Shown: piece by piece, positions 22,942 through 30,701 of the stretch
Numbering within the stretch: position 1 is the first letter of the stretch
How the letters are laid out: each line of letters begins with the position of its first letter
Assembly: GCA_019242065.1 (NCBI GenBank)
Contig: JAFAWJ010000659.1
Location: 1-33,271 of the forward strand
Origin: Chloroflexota bacterium
Lineage (GTDB): Bacteria; Chloroflexota; UBA6077; CF-72
Direction of reading: 5' to 3'
DNA: 33,271 bases
The notes under the pieces: generated by a model
Databases searched by the model: none
What the model was told of the DNA's origin: nothing
What the model saw: only the letters and a program-made list of their open reading frames with translations
Made by a program: the position numbers and the translations under genes

Positions 22942-24648
22942 CTACGCGACCGCAGGCTCTCCAGGCGTCCACGCCCTGGGAAAACTCGCCGTCGGATCCG
23001 TCAGCACATCCACGAGCGTTGGCTTGCCACTCGCCAGCCCCTGCTCGATCGCCCCCCGCAGGTCCGCCGCGCGCTCAACCCGCACCCCCTCGCACCCGAG
23101 CTCCCGCGCAATCTGCGCAAAGTTCGTCTGCCGGTGGAACCGCCAGCTGAGGTCCGCCTCCGCCGAAGGCCCCGTACTGTTCGGATTCCGCCCGGGCCCG
23201 CGATCGGCGCCATACGACCCGTTGTTGTTCACCACGACCACCAATGGCACCTGGTACCGCGCCGCCGTCTCCAGCTCAGGCAGGTGATAGTAGAAGCCAC
23301 CATCGCCGGTAAAGCAGACCACCGGCCGGCTGCCCAGCGCACACTTGGCGCCAATCGCCGCCGGGAAGCCCCACCCGAGCGACCCCGCGCAACGGATGAA
23401 GCGCTGCGTCGCCCCCTTCAGCGGCATATGCATGCCCGACCAGAACGACGCCTGCAGCGTGTCGACCACAACCGCGCCATTGGTCGGCAGAACACTGCCA
23501 ATCTCGGCCACGATGCGCTCTGGCCGAATCGGCCCTTCGTTGGTCTCCAGCTTGTCCTCGACCTCGTCGCGCCACTGCTGAACGACAACCCGCACCCGGT
23601 CCAGCCAGCGTGGATTGCTCCGTCCGGAGGCTTCGGTCACCATCTGGCGCAGCGTCGCGCGCGCATCGCCGTTCAGCGGCACCTCGGTCGGATAGTGGCG
23701 ACCGAGCTGCGCCGCGTTGATGTCCAGGTGCACGACGCGCGTCCCCGGCCCTGGCACCTGCCAGTTGGTGGTGATCATGCTGCCCGTCTGGCTGCCAACA
23801 TAAAACACCAGGTCCGCCTCGGACACCACGCGATTCGCGCACTCCCGGCTATATACCCCACACACCCCCACGTTGAGCGGGTTCGACTCGGCAATGCAGG
23901 CCTTGGCGTGCAGCGAGGTCGCCACCGGGATCGACAGCTTCTCGGCAAGCTCGACCAGCTCTGCTTCGGCACGTGACCACATCACGCCACCGCCGGCCAC
24001 GATCACCGGCCGCTCGGCGGAGGTGAGCGCCTGCAGCGCCTGGCGGATGAGACTCGCATCGGCAACCGGTCGGAACGGGGGCACCTCGCCGAAGCGCTTG
24101 TCGACGTTGAGCGCAAAGGGCGCCTCGCCGCCCACGCCAACCTGGGCGGTGTTGCCCCGCAGCTCGACATGCACCGGTCCCGGCGCGCCCGTGGTCGCCA
24201 CGCGGAAGGCCTGGGCCACGATATCCGCCAGTCGCGACGGGTTTTCGACTTCGGCATTCCACTTGGTCACGGCTTCGAACATATCGAAGTCGCGAATCTC
24301 CTGGTACACCTGCCGATAGCGTGTGTCGGGCGCCGTTCCGCCGGTGAAGGCGATGACCGGGCTGCACGACAGGTACGCGTCCTTGAGGCCGGCCGCGATG
24401 TTCGCGGCGCCCACGGTTTGCGACATGCAGATGCCCACCCGACCCACGGCGCGGGCGTACCCGTCGGCCATGTACGCCGCGGCCTTCTCGGAGTGCGTCG
24501 AAAGCGATCTGACGTCCAGGTTGGCCAGTTCGCCCAGCCCCTCGCGCAGGACGGCCGGGACGAAAAAGACGTGCGTCACGCCGTGGCCGTGGATCAGCTC
24601 GGCGATAATGCGTGCACCGGATGCACTGGTCGTACTCACGCTGACCAT
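22942..24648 (-). CDS. Thiamine diphosphate-dependent enzyme (acetolactate-synthase-like)
   Basis: This 568-residue protein starts at ATG 24648 with GGGGAGGA directly upstream. It has the three-domain layout of the pyruvate-oxidase/acetolactate-synthase family: an N-terminal PYR domain with the catalytic Glu54 in STHSEKAAAYMADGYARAVG, a central domain (ERPVIVAGGGVMWSRAEAEL), and a C-terminal PP domain with the ThDP/Mg motif from GDGGFYYHLPELETAAR (about residue 446) to VVVVNNNGSYGADR. The N-terminal VFFVPAVLREG replaces the usual VFGxPG. It is therefore more likely a decarboxylase, oxalyl-CoA-type or carboligase relative than true IlvB; no ilvN regulatory subunit adjoins. FAD use is undecided. 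The substrate is unknown. Confidence 0.87.
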   Translation of the reverse strand: MVSVSTTSASGARIIAELIHGHGVTHVFFVPAVLREGLGELANLDVRSLSTHSEKAAAYMADGYARAVGRVGICMSQTVGAANIAAGLKDAYLSCSPVIAFTGGTAPDTRYRQVYQEIRDFDMFEAVTKWNAEVENPSRLADIVAQAFRVATTGAPGPVHVELRGNTAQVGVGGEAPFALNVDKRFGEVPPFRPVADASLIRQALQALTSAERPVIVAGGGVMWSRAEAELVELAEKLSIPVATSLHAKACIAESNPLNVGVCGVYSRECANRVVSEADLVFYVGSQTGSMITTNWQVPGPGTRVVHLDINAAQLGRHYPTEVPLNGDARATLRQMVTEASGRSNPRWLDRVRVVVQQWRDEVEDKLETNEGPIRPERIVAEIGSVLPTNGAVVVDTLQASFWSGMHMPLKGATQRFIRCAGSLGWGFPAAIGAKCALGSRPVVCFTGDGGFYYHLPELETAARYQVPLVVVVNNNGSYGADRGPGRNPNSTGPSAEADLSWRFHRQTNFAQIARELGCEGVRVERAADLRGAIEQGLASGKPTLVDVLTDPTASFPRAWTPGEPAVA

Positions 24649-24696
24649 TATTCCTCCCCGTGGGCCGTCAGCTCGGGTACACTTCGACGTAGCGTC

Positions 24697-24811
24697 CCGA
24701 AGGGGAGTAACTGTCGGCCTCTGCGCCGCGGTGGAGTCAACACACTGGGCTCTCTGTCGCAGGAGAACCCTGGTTCCACCAGCCAGCTTGCTGGCTCAGC
24801 CAGACCTTCGG
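24697..24811 (+). ncRNA. yybP-ykoY: yybP-ykoY manganese riboswitch aptamer
   Basis: The 5' strand CCGAAGG (24697-24703) pairs perfectly with CCTTCGG (24805-24811) to form a 7-bp P1. Inside it are the conserved motifs of this riboswitch class: AGGGGAGTAAC (24701-24711), GTCAACACACTGGG (24736-24749) and CAGACCTTCGG (24801-24811). A local hairpin AGCCAGC-TT-GCTGGCT (24781-24796) forms another arm. The class binds Mn2+ and turns on exporter genes. The next gene, 138 bases downstream on the same strand, encodes a UPF0016 family protein, the usual partner. I see no U-tract terminator, so control may act on translation or through another structure in 24812-24949. Confidence 0.93.
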
Positions 24812-24949
24812 CCCGCGGCACAGTGCGTGCGCGCATTGGACCGTTGGTGGCCGAGGTCGATCCGGGTTTCGTCCAGACGTCGCGTTCAACCACGACTCAG
24901 GGACAACCCCAATGCACTGCACGCACCATACAACTGGCGAGGTCGCGAC
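24812..24949 (+). promoter_or_regulatory. Expression-platform/leader region between the riboswitch and UPF0016 gene
   Basis: This 138-base leader ends with a GAGG ribosome-binding site 7 bases before ATG 24950. It has no convincing coding frame of its own. The aptamer 3' strand (GACCT) is complementary to AGGTC in the ribosome-binding site, so an alternate pairing is possible, but five bases are too few to rely on. Confidence 0.4.
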
Positions 24950-25552
24950 ATGGACCTGAACCTGGTCGTGTCGACATTCGTCCTCGTGTTCGTCGCCGAG
25001 CTGCCGGACAAGACGGCGCTCGCCTCGCTCATGCTCGCGACGCGCCTGCCACCCCGCCAGGTGGTCATTGGTGCCTGGCTGGCGTTCCTGGTCCAGACCG
25101 GCGTCGCGGTCCTCGCCGGTAGCCTGCTGCAGTTGCTGCCCGAGGCGTCAGTGCGTATCGCCGCCGGCCTGGGCTTTCTGGTGTTCGCGGTCCTCGCCTG
25201 GCGCCGCGACGTGGACGACGACGCCAAAGTCGAGAAGCACGACGTGCTCGCCGGACGCGGCAGATATCCGCCATGGCTGGCGAGCTTTCTGGTGGTCTTC
25301 GCCGCCGAGTGGGGCGACCTCACCCAGCTGGCAACCGCTGGCCTCGTGGCGCGCACCGGCCAGCCCCTGGAGGTCGGCGTCGGCGCGGTGGCCGCCCTGT
25401 GGACTGTCACAGTGCTGGCCGCGACGGTTGGCAGTCAGCTAGGGCGGCTGGTCAGGCCCACGCTTCTCAACCGTCTGAGCGCTGTCCTGTTCGCGGCAAT
25501 CGGGCTGGTCATGATCGTATCGGCGCTGGGCGTGCAAATGCCGGGACGCTGA
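24950..25552 (+). CDS. UPF0016 (GDT1/MneA/TMEM165-type) manganese exporter
   Basis: The 200-residue membrane protein starts at ATG 24950 with GAGG at 7 bases. It has six to seven membrane segments with two copies of the family's acidic motif: FVAELPDKTALASLML near the N-terminus (consensus ELGDKT, here with Pro for Gly) and AAEWGDLTQLATAGLVARTG in the second half (consensus EWGDRSQ). Bacterial members export Mn2+ against toxicity, and the riboswitch in the leader implies induction when manganese is high. The hydrophilic loop between the repeats (RRDVDDDAKVEKHDVLAG) is acidic. Its last 44 bases overlap the convergent GT87-like gene. Confidence 0.9.
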   Translation: MDLNLVVSTFVLVFVAELPDKTALASLMLATRLPPRQVVIGAWLAFLVQTGVAVLAGSLLQLLPEASVRIAAGLGFLVFAVLAWRRDVDDDAKVEKHDVLAGRGRYPPWLASFLVVFAAEWGDLTQLATAGLVARTGQPLEVGVGAVAALWTVTVLAATVGSQLGRLVRPTLLNRLSAVLFAAIGLVMIVSALGVQMPGR

Positions 25553-26882
25553 AGCGCGGCCGTTCGAGGCGCCACAGGTCGCGACAGACCAGGACGAAGG
25601 CGGCCATGAACAGCAGCACTGGCACGCCGTCGGGCCACGCGTACCACAGCGAAGAATCGCCGCCCGCCGAAACTGCAAATCGCCCGACGATGCCTCCGCT
25701 CCAGATCAGCAGCAGCGTCGGCACGTAGACCGCGGCCAGGAGTGCCGCCCGCGTCTTTGTACTGAACACTGGCTGTGCCCAGGCGGCGGCCAATGGCACC
25801 ATGATCAGGGCGATGCCGTGCACATGGCTGTGGTAGCTGGTCGCGAGCGCGCCCATGGCGATCGCGGCAAAACGTGGCGCAAAGGCTGGCCCACTTGCGT
25901 CCCAGTCACCTGGCCACAACGCACAGAGCACGATCACGGTCGCTACTGAGAGAATCGCCACCAGGATGACTCCCTGGTTACTGGCAATCCACGGGAACGC
26001 GAAAAGCACGAGCGCCCGCCAGTTGACCATCAGGAGTGGCGCGGCGTGCTCGCTGCGAAAATCAGTGAAATCATCCGCCGAATCCGAGATCCGCAAGAAG
26101 GCCGGGAAGCCGACGACGACCACACCCAACGCGAACAGGGCGGCCGTTCCCAGCGCCGCGCCGACCATCGCGCGGACGCGCCACTTCCAGAGGATGAGTA
26201 GGCCGAACAACACCGCGTACTGCGGTTTGAGCAGGAGCACGGCGAGCCAGAGCCCACCGCGCAGGTCGTGCCCGGACCTGAACGAGACGAACATCTCGGC
26301 CACGGCGACGCCCATGAACAGCACCACCTGACCCATGAACAGGCCCAGCGCGACGGGGTAGGCGGCGAAAATCAGCACCACGGCGCCCAGCAGCGGCACC
26401 GAAGGCAGCATTTGCTTGAAGCGCACCGCCAGCCAGATCCCGCACGCGAATGACAACGCCGACCACAACAAGAAGCCGATGGGCGGCGATGGGTACGTGA
26501 ACGGTAGAAAGAGCGCGGCGAACCAGGGCGGGTAGGCGACCGGTAGTGCGAGTTGGAACTTGCTGGACCCCGTATAGAACTGACTCAACACCTGCAACTG
26601 CTGGCTGAGCGGGCCCCAGCCGCTGAAGTCGTACATGTCTGGGGCGTCCCCCGCCCGCACTACCATGGCCTGCGCCCAGAACATGGTCCAGTCGAAGCCG
26701 AGGCGGTGAAAGAGCTCGCCCGCGGCGTACACGGTCCAGAAGCGGACGACGTAGAACGCGGTGCCGATGGTGGCCATCGCCAGGACGGCTGGCTGGAGTG
26801 CACGCCCCGTCCAGGCCGCGACGGGCCACCGCAGCCTTGTAGACAACGATGTCTCGTGAGCCGTGCGGTCGGGCAGCGCCAC
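25509..26882 (-). CDS. GT87-like (DUF2029) polyprenyl-phosphate mannosyltransferase
   Basis: From GTG 26882 the product has 457 residues and about 10-12 membrane segments. It looks like the GT-C family GT87/DUF2029: an N-terminal helix and periplasmic loop with FDWTMFWAQAMVVRAGDAPD (the acidic residues correspond to the catalytic Asp of GT-C enzymes), AYPPWFAALFLPFTYPSPP, then GQVVLFMGVAVAEMFVS and a KPQYAVLFGLLILWKWR helix. Such enzymes transfer mannose or arabinose from a lipid phosphate donor to envelope glycans. The start is uncertain: the frame extends to a TTG at 27020, which would overlap the HdeD gene, and no candidate has a good ribosome-binding site. Its 3' end overlaps the UPF0016 gene by 44 bases. 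Confidence 0.78.
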   Translation of the reverse strand: MALPDRTAHETSLSTRLRWPVAAWTGRALQPAVLAMATIGTAFYVVRFWTVYAAGELFHRLGFDWTMFWAQAMVVRAGDAPDMYDFSGWGPLSQQLQVLSQFYTGSSKFQLALPVAYPPWFAALFLPFTYPSPPIGFLLWSALSFACGIWLAVRFKQMLPSVPLLGAVVLIFAAYPVALGLFMGQVVLFMGVAVAEMFVSFRSGHDLRGGLWLAVLLLKPQYAVLFGLLILWKWRVRAMVGAALGTAALFALGVVVVGFPAFLRISDSADDFTDFRSEHAAPLLMVNWRALVLFAFPWIASNQGVILVAILSVATVIVLCALWPGDWDASGPAFAPRFAAIAMGALATSYHSHVHGIALIMVPLAAAWAQPVFSTKTRAALLAAVYVPTLLLIWSGGIVGRFAVSAGGDSSLWYAWPDGVPVLLFMAAFVLVCRDLWRLERPRFSVPAFARPAPIRS

Positions 26883-27013
26883 GAAATCAGGGTAGTCGAA
26901 CCCGGTCAGGTGCTCACCTGTACGCGTGGCCGGGCTGGCTGGCGCCCGGGTGACGCCGCGCCGAACTCGGTCTATGCTAGGCCGCGATACAACGCGCCAG
27001 GAGGTTTGAACCC

Positions 27014-27559
27014 ATGGCAACCGCAGAAGCGTCGATAGCGACCCCGATCTCGTCCAACAGGTGGTGGATACTTCTGCTCGAAGGTATCGCCGGGATCATC
27101 ATCGGCATCCTGCTCTTCACCGACACCGAGCAGACGGTCTTTACGCTCGTCCTGTTCCTCGGTATCTGGTGGTTCATTGGCGGCATCATCGACCTCATTA
27201 CCCTGTTCTTCAACCGCGAGCAGTGGGGTTGGCGATTGTTTACAGGCATTCTGGGCATCATCGCCGGGCTGATCTTGATCCGCCATCCCATCTGGTCCGC
27301 CTTACTGGTGCCCGCGACGCTCGCGTGGCTGCTGGGTATCTTCGGCATCGTCATCGGCATCATGGGACTGATCCGCGCGTTCCAGGGCGAGGGTTGGGGG
27401 ACTGGCATTCTCGGCGTGATCAGCGTCGTCTTCGGCCTGTGGCTGCTCGGCGCGGGCCTGGGCATGCAGATCGCCGTCATCATCTATGGCGCGGCCATCT
27501 GGGCGATCATCGGTGGAATCGTCGCCATTATCTGGGCCTTTCGCGTGCGGGCGGCCTGA
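27014..27559 (+). CDS. HdeD family (DUF308) membrane protein
   Basis: ATG 27014 is preceded by AGGAGG with a 9-base spacer. The 181-residue product has six membrane segments arranged as repeated two-helix units: RWWILLLEGIAGIIIGILLF, VFTLVLFLGIWWFIGGIIDL, WRLFTGILGIIAGLILIRHP, and so on. WGTGILGVISVVFGLWLL recurs near the end. This is the HdeD/DUF308 pattern, linked in enterobacteria to acid resistance at high cell density; elsewhere the role is unknown. It lies 27 bases before the DUF4203-like gene, so the two may be co-transcribed. Confidence 0.88.
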   Translation: MATAEASIATPISSNRWWILLLEGIAGIIIGILLFTDTEQTVFTLVLFLGIWWFIGGIIDLITLFFNREQWGWRLFTGILGIIAGLILIRHPIWSALLVPATLAWLLGIFGIVIGIMGLIRAFQGEGWGTGILGVISVVFGLWLLGAGLGMQIAVIIYGAAIWAIIGGIVAIIWAFRVRAA

Positions 27560-27586
27560 CGTGTTCTCGAAGGTGTCACAATCAGC

Positions 27587-28252
27587 ATGACTCAGGAATC
27601 ATTCTTGGCCCTCATGATCGGGGGCATGATCGCCCTGCTCTTCGGCACACTGCTGTTGCTGGGCGGCTATCGCTTCTTTCTCTTCGTGCTGCCGATCTGG
27701 GGCTTCTTCTTCGGCTTCGGACTGGGTGCTGAGAGCGTGCAGGCGCTATTCGGCGATGCGTTCCTCTCGACGGTCACCAGCTGGATCGTCGGGTTCGTGG
27801 TGGCGCTCATCTTTGCCCTGTTGTCCTACGTCTTCTACTTCGCGGCCGTCGCGCTGATCGGCGCCGCACTGGGCTACGCACTCGGCGTGGGCTTCATGGA
27901 ACTGATCGGAATCAACTTCGGCTTACTCGACTGGCTGGTTGGCGTCGCGGTCGGCATCGTCGTCGGTTTCGGCGTGATCGTGCTGAACGTCCAGAAGCTG
28001 GTGGTGATCGCCGCGACGGCAATCCTGGGAGCGGGGGTGATCGTGGCCACGTTCCTCGGGATCTTCGGCGGACCCGAGGCCCAGTTGATCCAGAATCCCG
28101 TGCACACGGCGCTCCAGGCTTCGCCGCTCTGGGTCCTCGCGTTTATCGTGCTGGCGATTGTGGGCATCGCCGTCCAGATCCAGACGACGCGTCGCTTCGA
28201 AGTCGAGGTCTACAACCGCTCCGAGGAGCTGGTCGGCGCCGGCTCGAGCTGA
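27587..28252 (+). CDS. DUF4203/TMEM198-like membrane protein
   Basis: This 221-residue protein has about seven membrane segments: LMIGGMIALLFGTLLLLGGY, FFLFVLPIWGFFFGFGLGAE, VTSWIVGFVVALIFALLSYV, FAAVALIGAALGYALGVGFM, WLVGVAVGIVVGFGVIVLN, VVIAATAILGAGVIVATFLG and WVLAFIVLAIVGIAVQI. The arrangement and the glycine-rich helix-loop patterns match the DUF4203 (TM7SF3/TMEM198) domain. No catalytic residues are visible and the function is unknown. The C-terminal tail RRFEVEVYNRSEELVGAGSS is hydrophilic. It is probably in an operon with the HdeD-like gene. Confidence 0.7.
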   Translation: MTQESFLALMIGGMIALLFGTLLLLGGYRFFLFVLPIWGFFFGFGLGAESVQALFGDAFLSTVTSWIVGFVVALIFALLSYVFYFAAVALIGAALGYALGVGFMELIGINFGLLDWLVGVAVGIVVGFGVIVLNVQKLVVIAATAILGAGVIVATFLGIFGGPEAQLIQNPVHTALQASPLWVLAFIVLAIVGIAVQIQTTRRFEVEVYNRSEELVGAGSS

Positions 28253-28274
28253 TCGGCCCGTTGCGCCTGGCGCG

Positions 28275-28463
28275 TTACAGGTTGTTGCGCAGCCAGGCCA
28301 GCCCGCCCCACATGCCGAGCACCACCAACCCCATCGAGACAACCTCGCCCACGTTGACCGGCACACTCGGAATCGGCGGTACGACCAGCCAGCCCCAGCC
28401 TGGCGGAAAGCCGAGCATCCACCAGCCAACGCCGGCCACGGGTAGAAGTAGAAGCCAGGGCAT
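28275..28463 (-). CDS. Small two-helix membrane protein
   Basis: The 62-residue product begins MPWLLLLPVAGVGWWMLGFP and has a second hydrophobic stretch VVSMGLVVLGMWGGLAWLRN. The two segments are separated by a Pro-rich turn (PPIPSVPVNVG), so it would be a hairpin membrane protein. ATG 28463 has only a weak GAG upstream. It is unlike anything I recognise. Support comes from the clean amphipathic-free hydrophobic pattern and from the position: it is divergent from a TetR regulator by 66 bases, a common arrangement for a regulator and its target. Confidence 0.5.
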   Translation of the reverse strand: MPWLLLLPVAGVGWWMLGFPPGWGWLVVPPIPSVPVNVGEVVSMGLVVLGMWGGLAWLRNNL

Positions 28464-28529
28464 CGCTCTTTGTCCTTGACGAAATTCTACAAACTGGGCG
28501 TCTCAGGCACATACCATTACAGTCCAAAG

Positions 28530-29282
28530 ATGACTCATGTTTATGTGCCGAGTGAGTTGGCGGACCTGCCAGATACGGTTCGCCATCGGCGGCTGCCGTC
28601 CCAGGCCCGCAGTCGCGAGCGCGTCCAGCGCCTGCTCGACACGGCCGACGCCCTGATCGGCTCCGACGGGTTCGGCGCACTGACCATCCCGCTGCTCGCC
28701 TCGACCGCACGCATGCCCGTGGGCAGCATTTATCAGTTCTTTCCCGACAAGTCGGCCATCGTCGACGCCGTCGCCGCGCGCTACATGCAGCTGTTCCTGG
28801 ATGAGCTCGAACAGCTGACCGACCGTATCGTCAAGCTGCGCTGGGACTCCGCCGTCGACACCGTCATCGAGCACTTCGCGGGCATGTATCGCAATCACCC
28901 GACCTTCTGTGAGCTGTGGCTGAACAGCCACCTGACCCCGGGCGCCCGCGAACGTGACCGACGCAACAACGACGATCTCGCCGCCATGCTCGTCGAGCAG
29001 CTCAAGCACCGACCAGAGTTCGCGCATACCGCGTCCCGCCGTCTGACCCTGGCCTGCCGCACCGCGGTGGAGGTGGCCGATGGGCTCTTGCGCTACGCCT
29101 TTAGCGTCGATGCGTCCGGAGACCAGCCGACGCTGAACGAGCTCAAACGCATCCTGTCCAGCTATCTGCTCAATTACGCGGCCGCCGGCCGACCGAGTAC
29201 GCCGCGTCGATCACCCGCATCGCCGCGATCAGGTCGTCCAGGTCGGCCACGGGTGGCTGACCCAGTCGGAACCGCTCGATAG
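28530..29282 (+). CDS. TetR family transcriptional regulator
   Basis: From ATG 28530 the product has 250 residues. The DNA-binding domain is SRERVQRLLDTADALIGSDG, then ALTIPLLASTARMPVGSIYQ and FFPDKSAIVDAVAARYMQLF, the standard TetR helix-turn-helix with its GS-Y-FF signature. The ligand-binding domain contains HFAGMYRNHPTFCELWLNS and a terminal helix set near LNELKRILSSYLLNYAA. The last 37 residues are Pro/Arg-rich and lie wholly inside the 3' end of the convergent Gfo/Idh gene, so they may be a run-on extension after loss of an earlier stop. The ligand is unknown; it probably regulates the divergent small membrane gene and itself. Confidence 0.88.
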   Translation: MTHVYVPSELADLPDTVRHRRLPSQARSRERVQRLLDTADALIGSDGFGALTIPLLASTARMPVGSIYQFFPDKSAIVDAVAARYMQLFLDELEQLTDRIVKLRWDSAVDTVIEHFAGMYRNHPTFCELWLNSHLTPGARERDRRNNDDLAAMLVEQLKHRPEFAHTASRRLTLACRTAVEVADGLLRYAFSVDASGDQPTLNELKRILSSYLLNYAAAGRPSTPRRSPASPRSGRPGRPRVADPVGTAR

Positions 29283-30147
29283 ACTCGGCCACAAACGCCG
29301 GATACCAGCGAAAGTTGCCAGTCGGCGTGTGCAGGACTTCGGTCTTGTACGTGTCGGCGCTGGTCATTTCGACCACGTCGTCGCTGCGAACCACCACGTA
29401 GCTTTTCGACGTCCGCAGGCTGAACAGCAGATCGAAACCGCCCAGTTCAGCCGGGTACCCGTAGCCCGTCTCGACGACCCCAGATGCGCGCTCGGAGCGC
29501 AACGTGATGACCGAATAGTCCTCAATGGGCTCGCCCCAACTGCTACTGGTCATCAGCGCCGAGTCCACGTCCGGTTCCGTCGCCGTGAATATCCGGAACA
29601 GATCGACCAGGTGGCTGGCCAGGTTGATCGTGCACCCGCCGCCGGACAGCGACGGATCGAGCATCCAGGCACAGCCGAGCTGACGGTAGCGCGCGGGTGG
29701 GCCGCTGATGAAGGCGAATCGAGCCACGCTCGCCGGATCGTCCGCGGTCAGCGCCCGCACCCGCCTGAACCAGTCGCTGACCCGGAAATTGAAGCCGGTG
29801 CCGACGTGCACGCCGCGCTCCCGAGCCCGGTCGCGCAGTGCGATGACATCCTGCGCGTGCAGTCCGGCGGGCTTTTCGATGACGAACGCCACCCTGGCGT
29901 CGACCAGCAGTCGGCCCAGCGCAGGCATGTCGACGTGTCTGCCGAACGCGAAGGCAAAATCGGGCCGCTGCGCAACGAGACGTTCGTCGTCGACGTACCC
30001 GGGCACACCCAGCTCACGCCCCACGCGCTCGGCGATCCGCGGGTCCCGATCGCTGACGCCGACGATCTCGACTCCATCCAGCGCCGCCGCGGGTCCGTAG
30101 TACAGCGGCGCGTGCCAGTGCGAGACTCCGAAGAACGCGACACGCAC
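29170..30147 (-). CDS. Gfo/Idh/MocA family oxidoreductase
   Basis: This 325-residue protein starts at GTG 30147. The N-terminal Rossmann fold opens with MRVAFFGVSHWHAPLYYGPA (the glycine loop departs from GxGxxG) and VEIVGVSDRDP. The signature EKP motif is in ARVAFVIEKPAGLHAQD, where the Lys is the expected catalytic residue. The C-terminal alpha/beta domain includes GGGCTINLASHLVDLFRIFT with a His that fits the usual GG..D..xHxxD region. Such enzymes use NAD(P)H to oxidise or reduce sugars, inositols or their acids. The gene runs convergently into TetR with a 113-base overlap; a small secreted-protein gene lies 24 bases upstream on the same strand. The substrate is not known. Confidence 0.88.
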   Translation of the reverse strand: MRVAFFGVSHWHAPLYYGPAAALDGVEIVGVSDRDPRIAERVGRELGVPGYVDDERLVAQRPDFAFAFGRHVDMPALGRLLVDARVAFVIEKPAGLHAQDVIALRDRARERGVHVGTGFNFRVSDWFRRVRALTADDPASVARFAFISGPPARYRQLGCAWMLDPSLSGGGCTINLASHLVDLFRIFTATEPDVDSALMTSSSWGEPIEDYSVITLRSERASGVVETGYGYPAELGGFDLLFSLRTSKSYVVVRSDDVVEMTSADTYKTEVLHTPTGNFRWYPAFVAESIERFRLGQPPVADLDDLIAAMRVIDAAYSVGRRPRN

Positions 30148-30171
30148 GATCGGCGCCCTGGGGTCAGAGTC

Positions 30172-30654
30172 TCAGCTCGCCAGGTGGCAGGCGAAGGGAC
30201 CGCTGATGTGCAGCGCGCCCTGCGGGCTGCTCAGGTCGGCGCTCAGGTGCCCACGCACGCCGTGCGTGCTGACGCTCCCGTCGTCTGAAGCAACCTGGGC
30301 GTTGACGTCGTCGAGCGTGACGGTCCCGCCGGTGGCGGCCCAGTTCACGATCGGGTTGTCCTGGGTCGCGTCAATACCCAGCATGATGAGCTGCGGCTGA
30401 CCGTCCGATGTTTTGGCCGGATGGTCGCCGACGGTGTCCTGGACGTTGATCGAAATGATCTGGCCCGACCTGGGATCGGTCAGTTCGGCATTCAAGCCGT
30501 TCTGCGTGTCCGTGTAACACGCGTTGGGGTCGCTGGCCGTCATTTCCATTGACTGTGCCCCACTCAGCACCAGGTCGGTCTGCGGCCCGTCAGCGCTGGC
30601 AACGCCCGGAAGGAGAATCAGTGGCAGCACGGCGGCCAGAGCTAGAAATCGCAT
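30172..30654 (-). CDS. Small secreted protein of unknown function
   Basis: ATG 30654 gives 160 residues beginning MRFLALAAVLPLILLPGVAS, a signal peptide with likely cleavage at ASA|DG. The mature part is beta-rich and acidic, with two cysteines (CYTDTQ and FACH) that could form one disulfide. Repeated strand-like segments (LILGIDAT-type, GGTVTLDDVNAQVASDDGS) suggest a small beta-sandwich. I do not recognise the family. It precedes the Gfo/Idh gene by 24 bases on the same strand, and its start is 47 bases from the divergent amidohydrolase gene. Confidence 0.68.
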   Translation of the reverse strand: MRFLALAAVLPLILLPGVASADGPQTDLVLSGAQSMEMTASDPNACYTDTQNGLNAELTDPRSGQIISINVQDTVGDHPAKTSDGQPQLIMLGIDATQDNPIVNWAATGGTVTLDDVNAQVASDDGSVSTHGVRGHLSADLSSPQGALHISGPFACHLAS

Positions 30655-30701
30655 GGTCGCGCGCCATTCTACGCACCTCCGACCCCGGGTATCCTCGCCG
30701 G

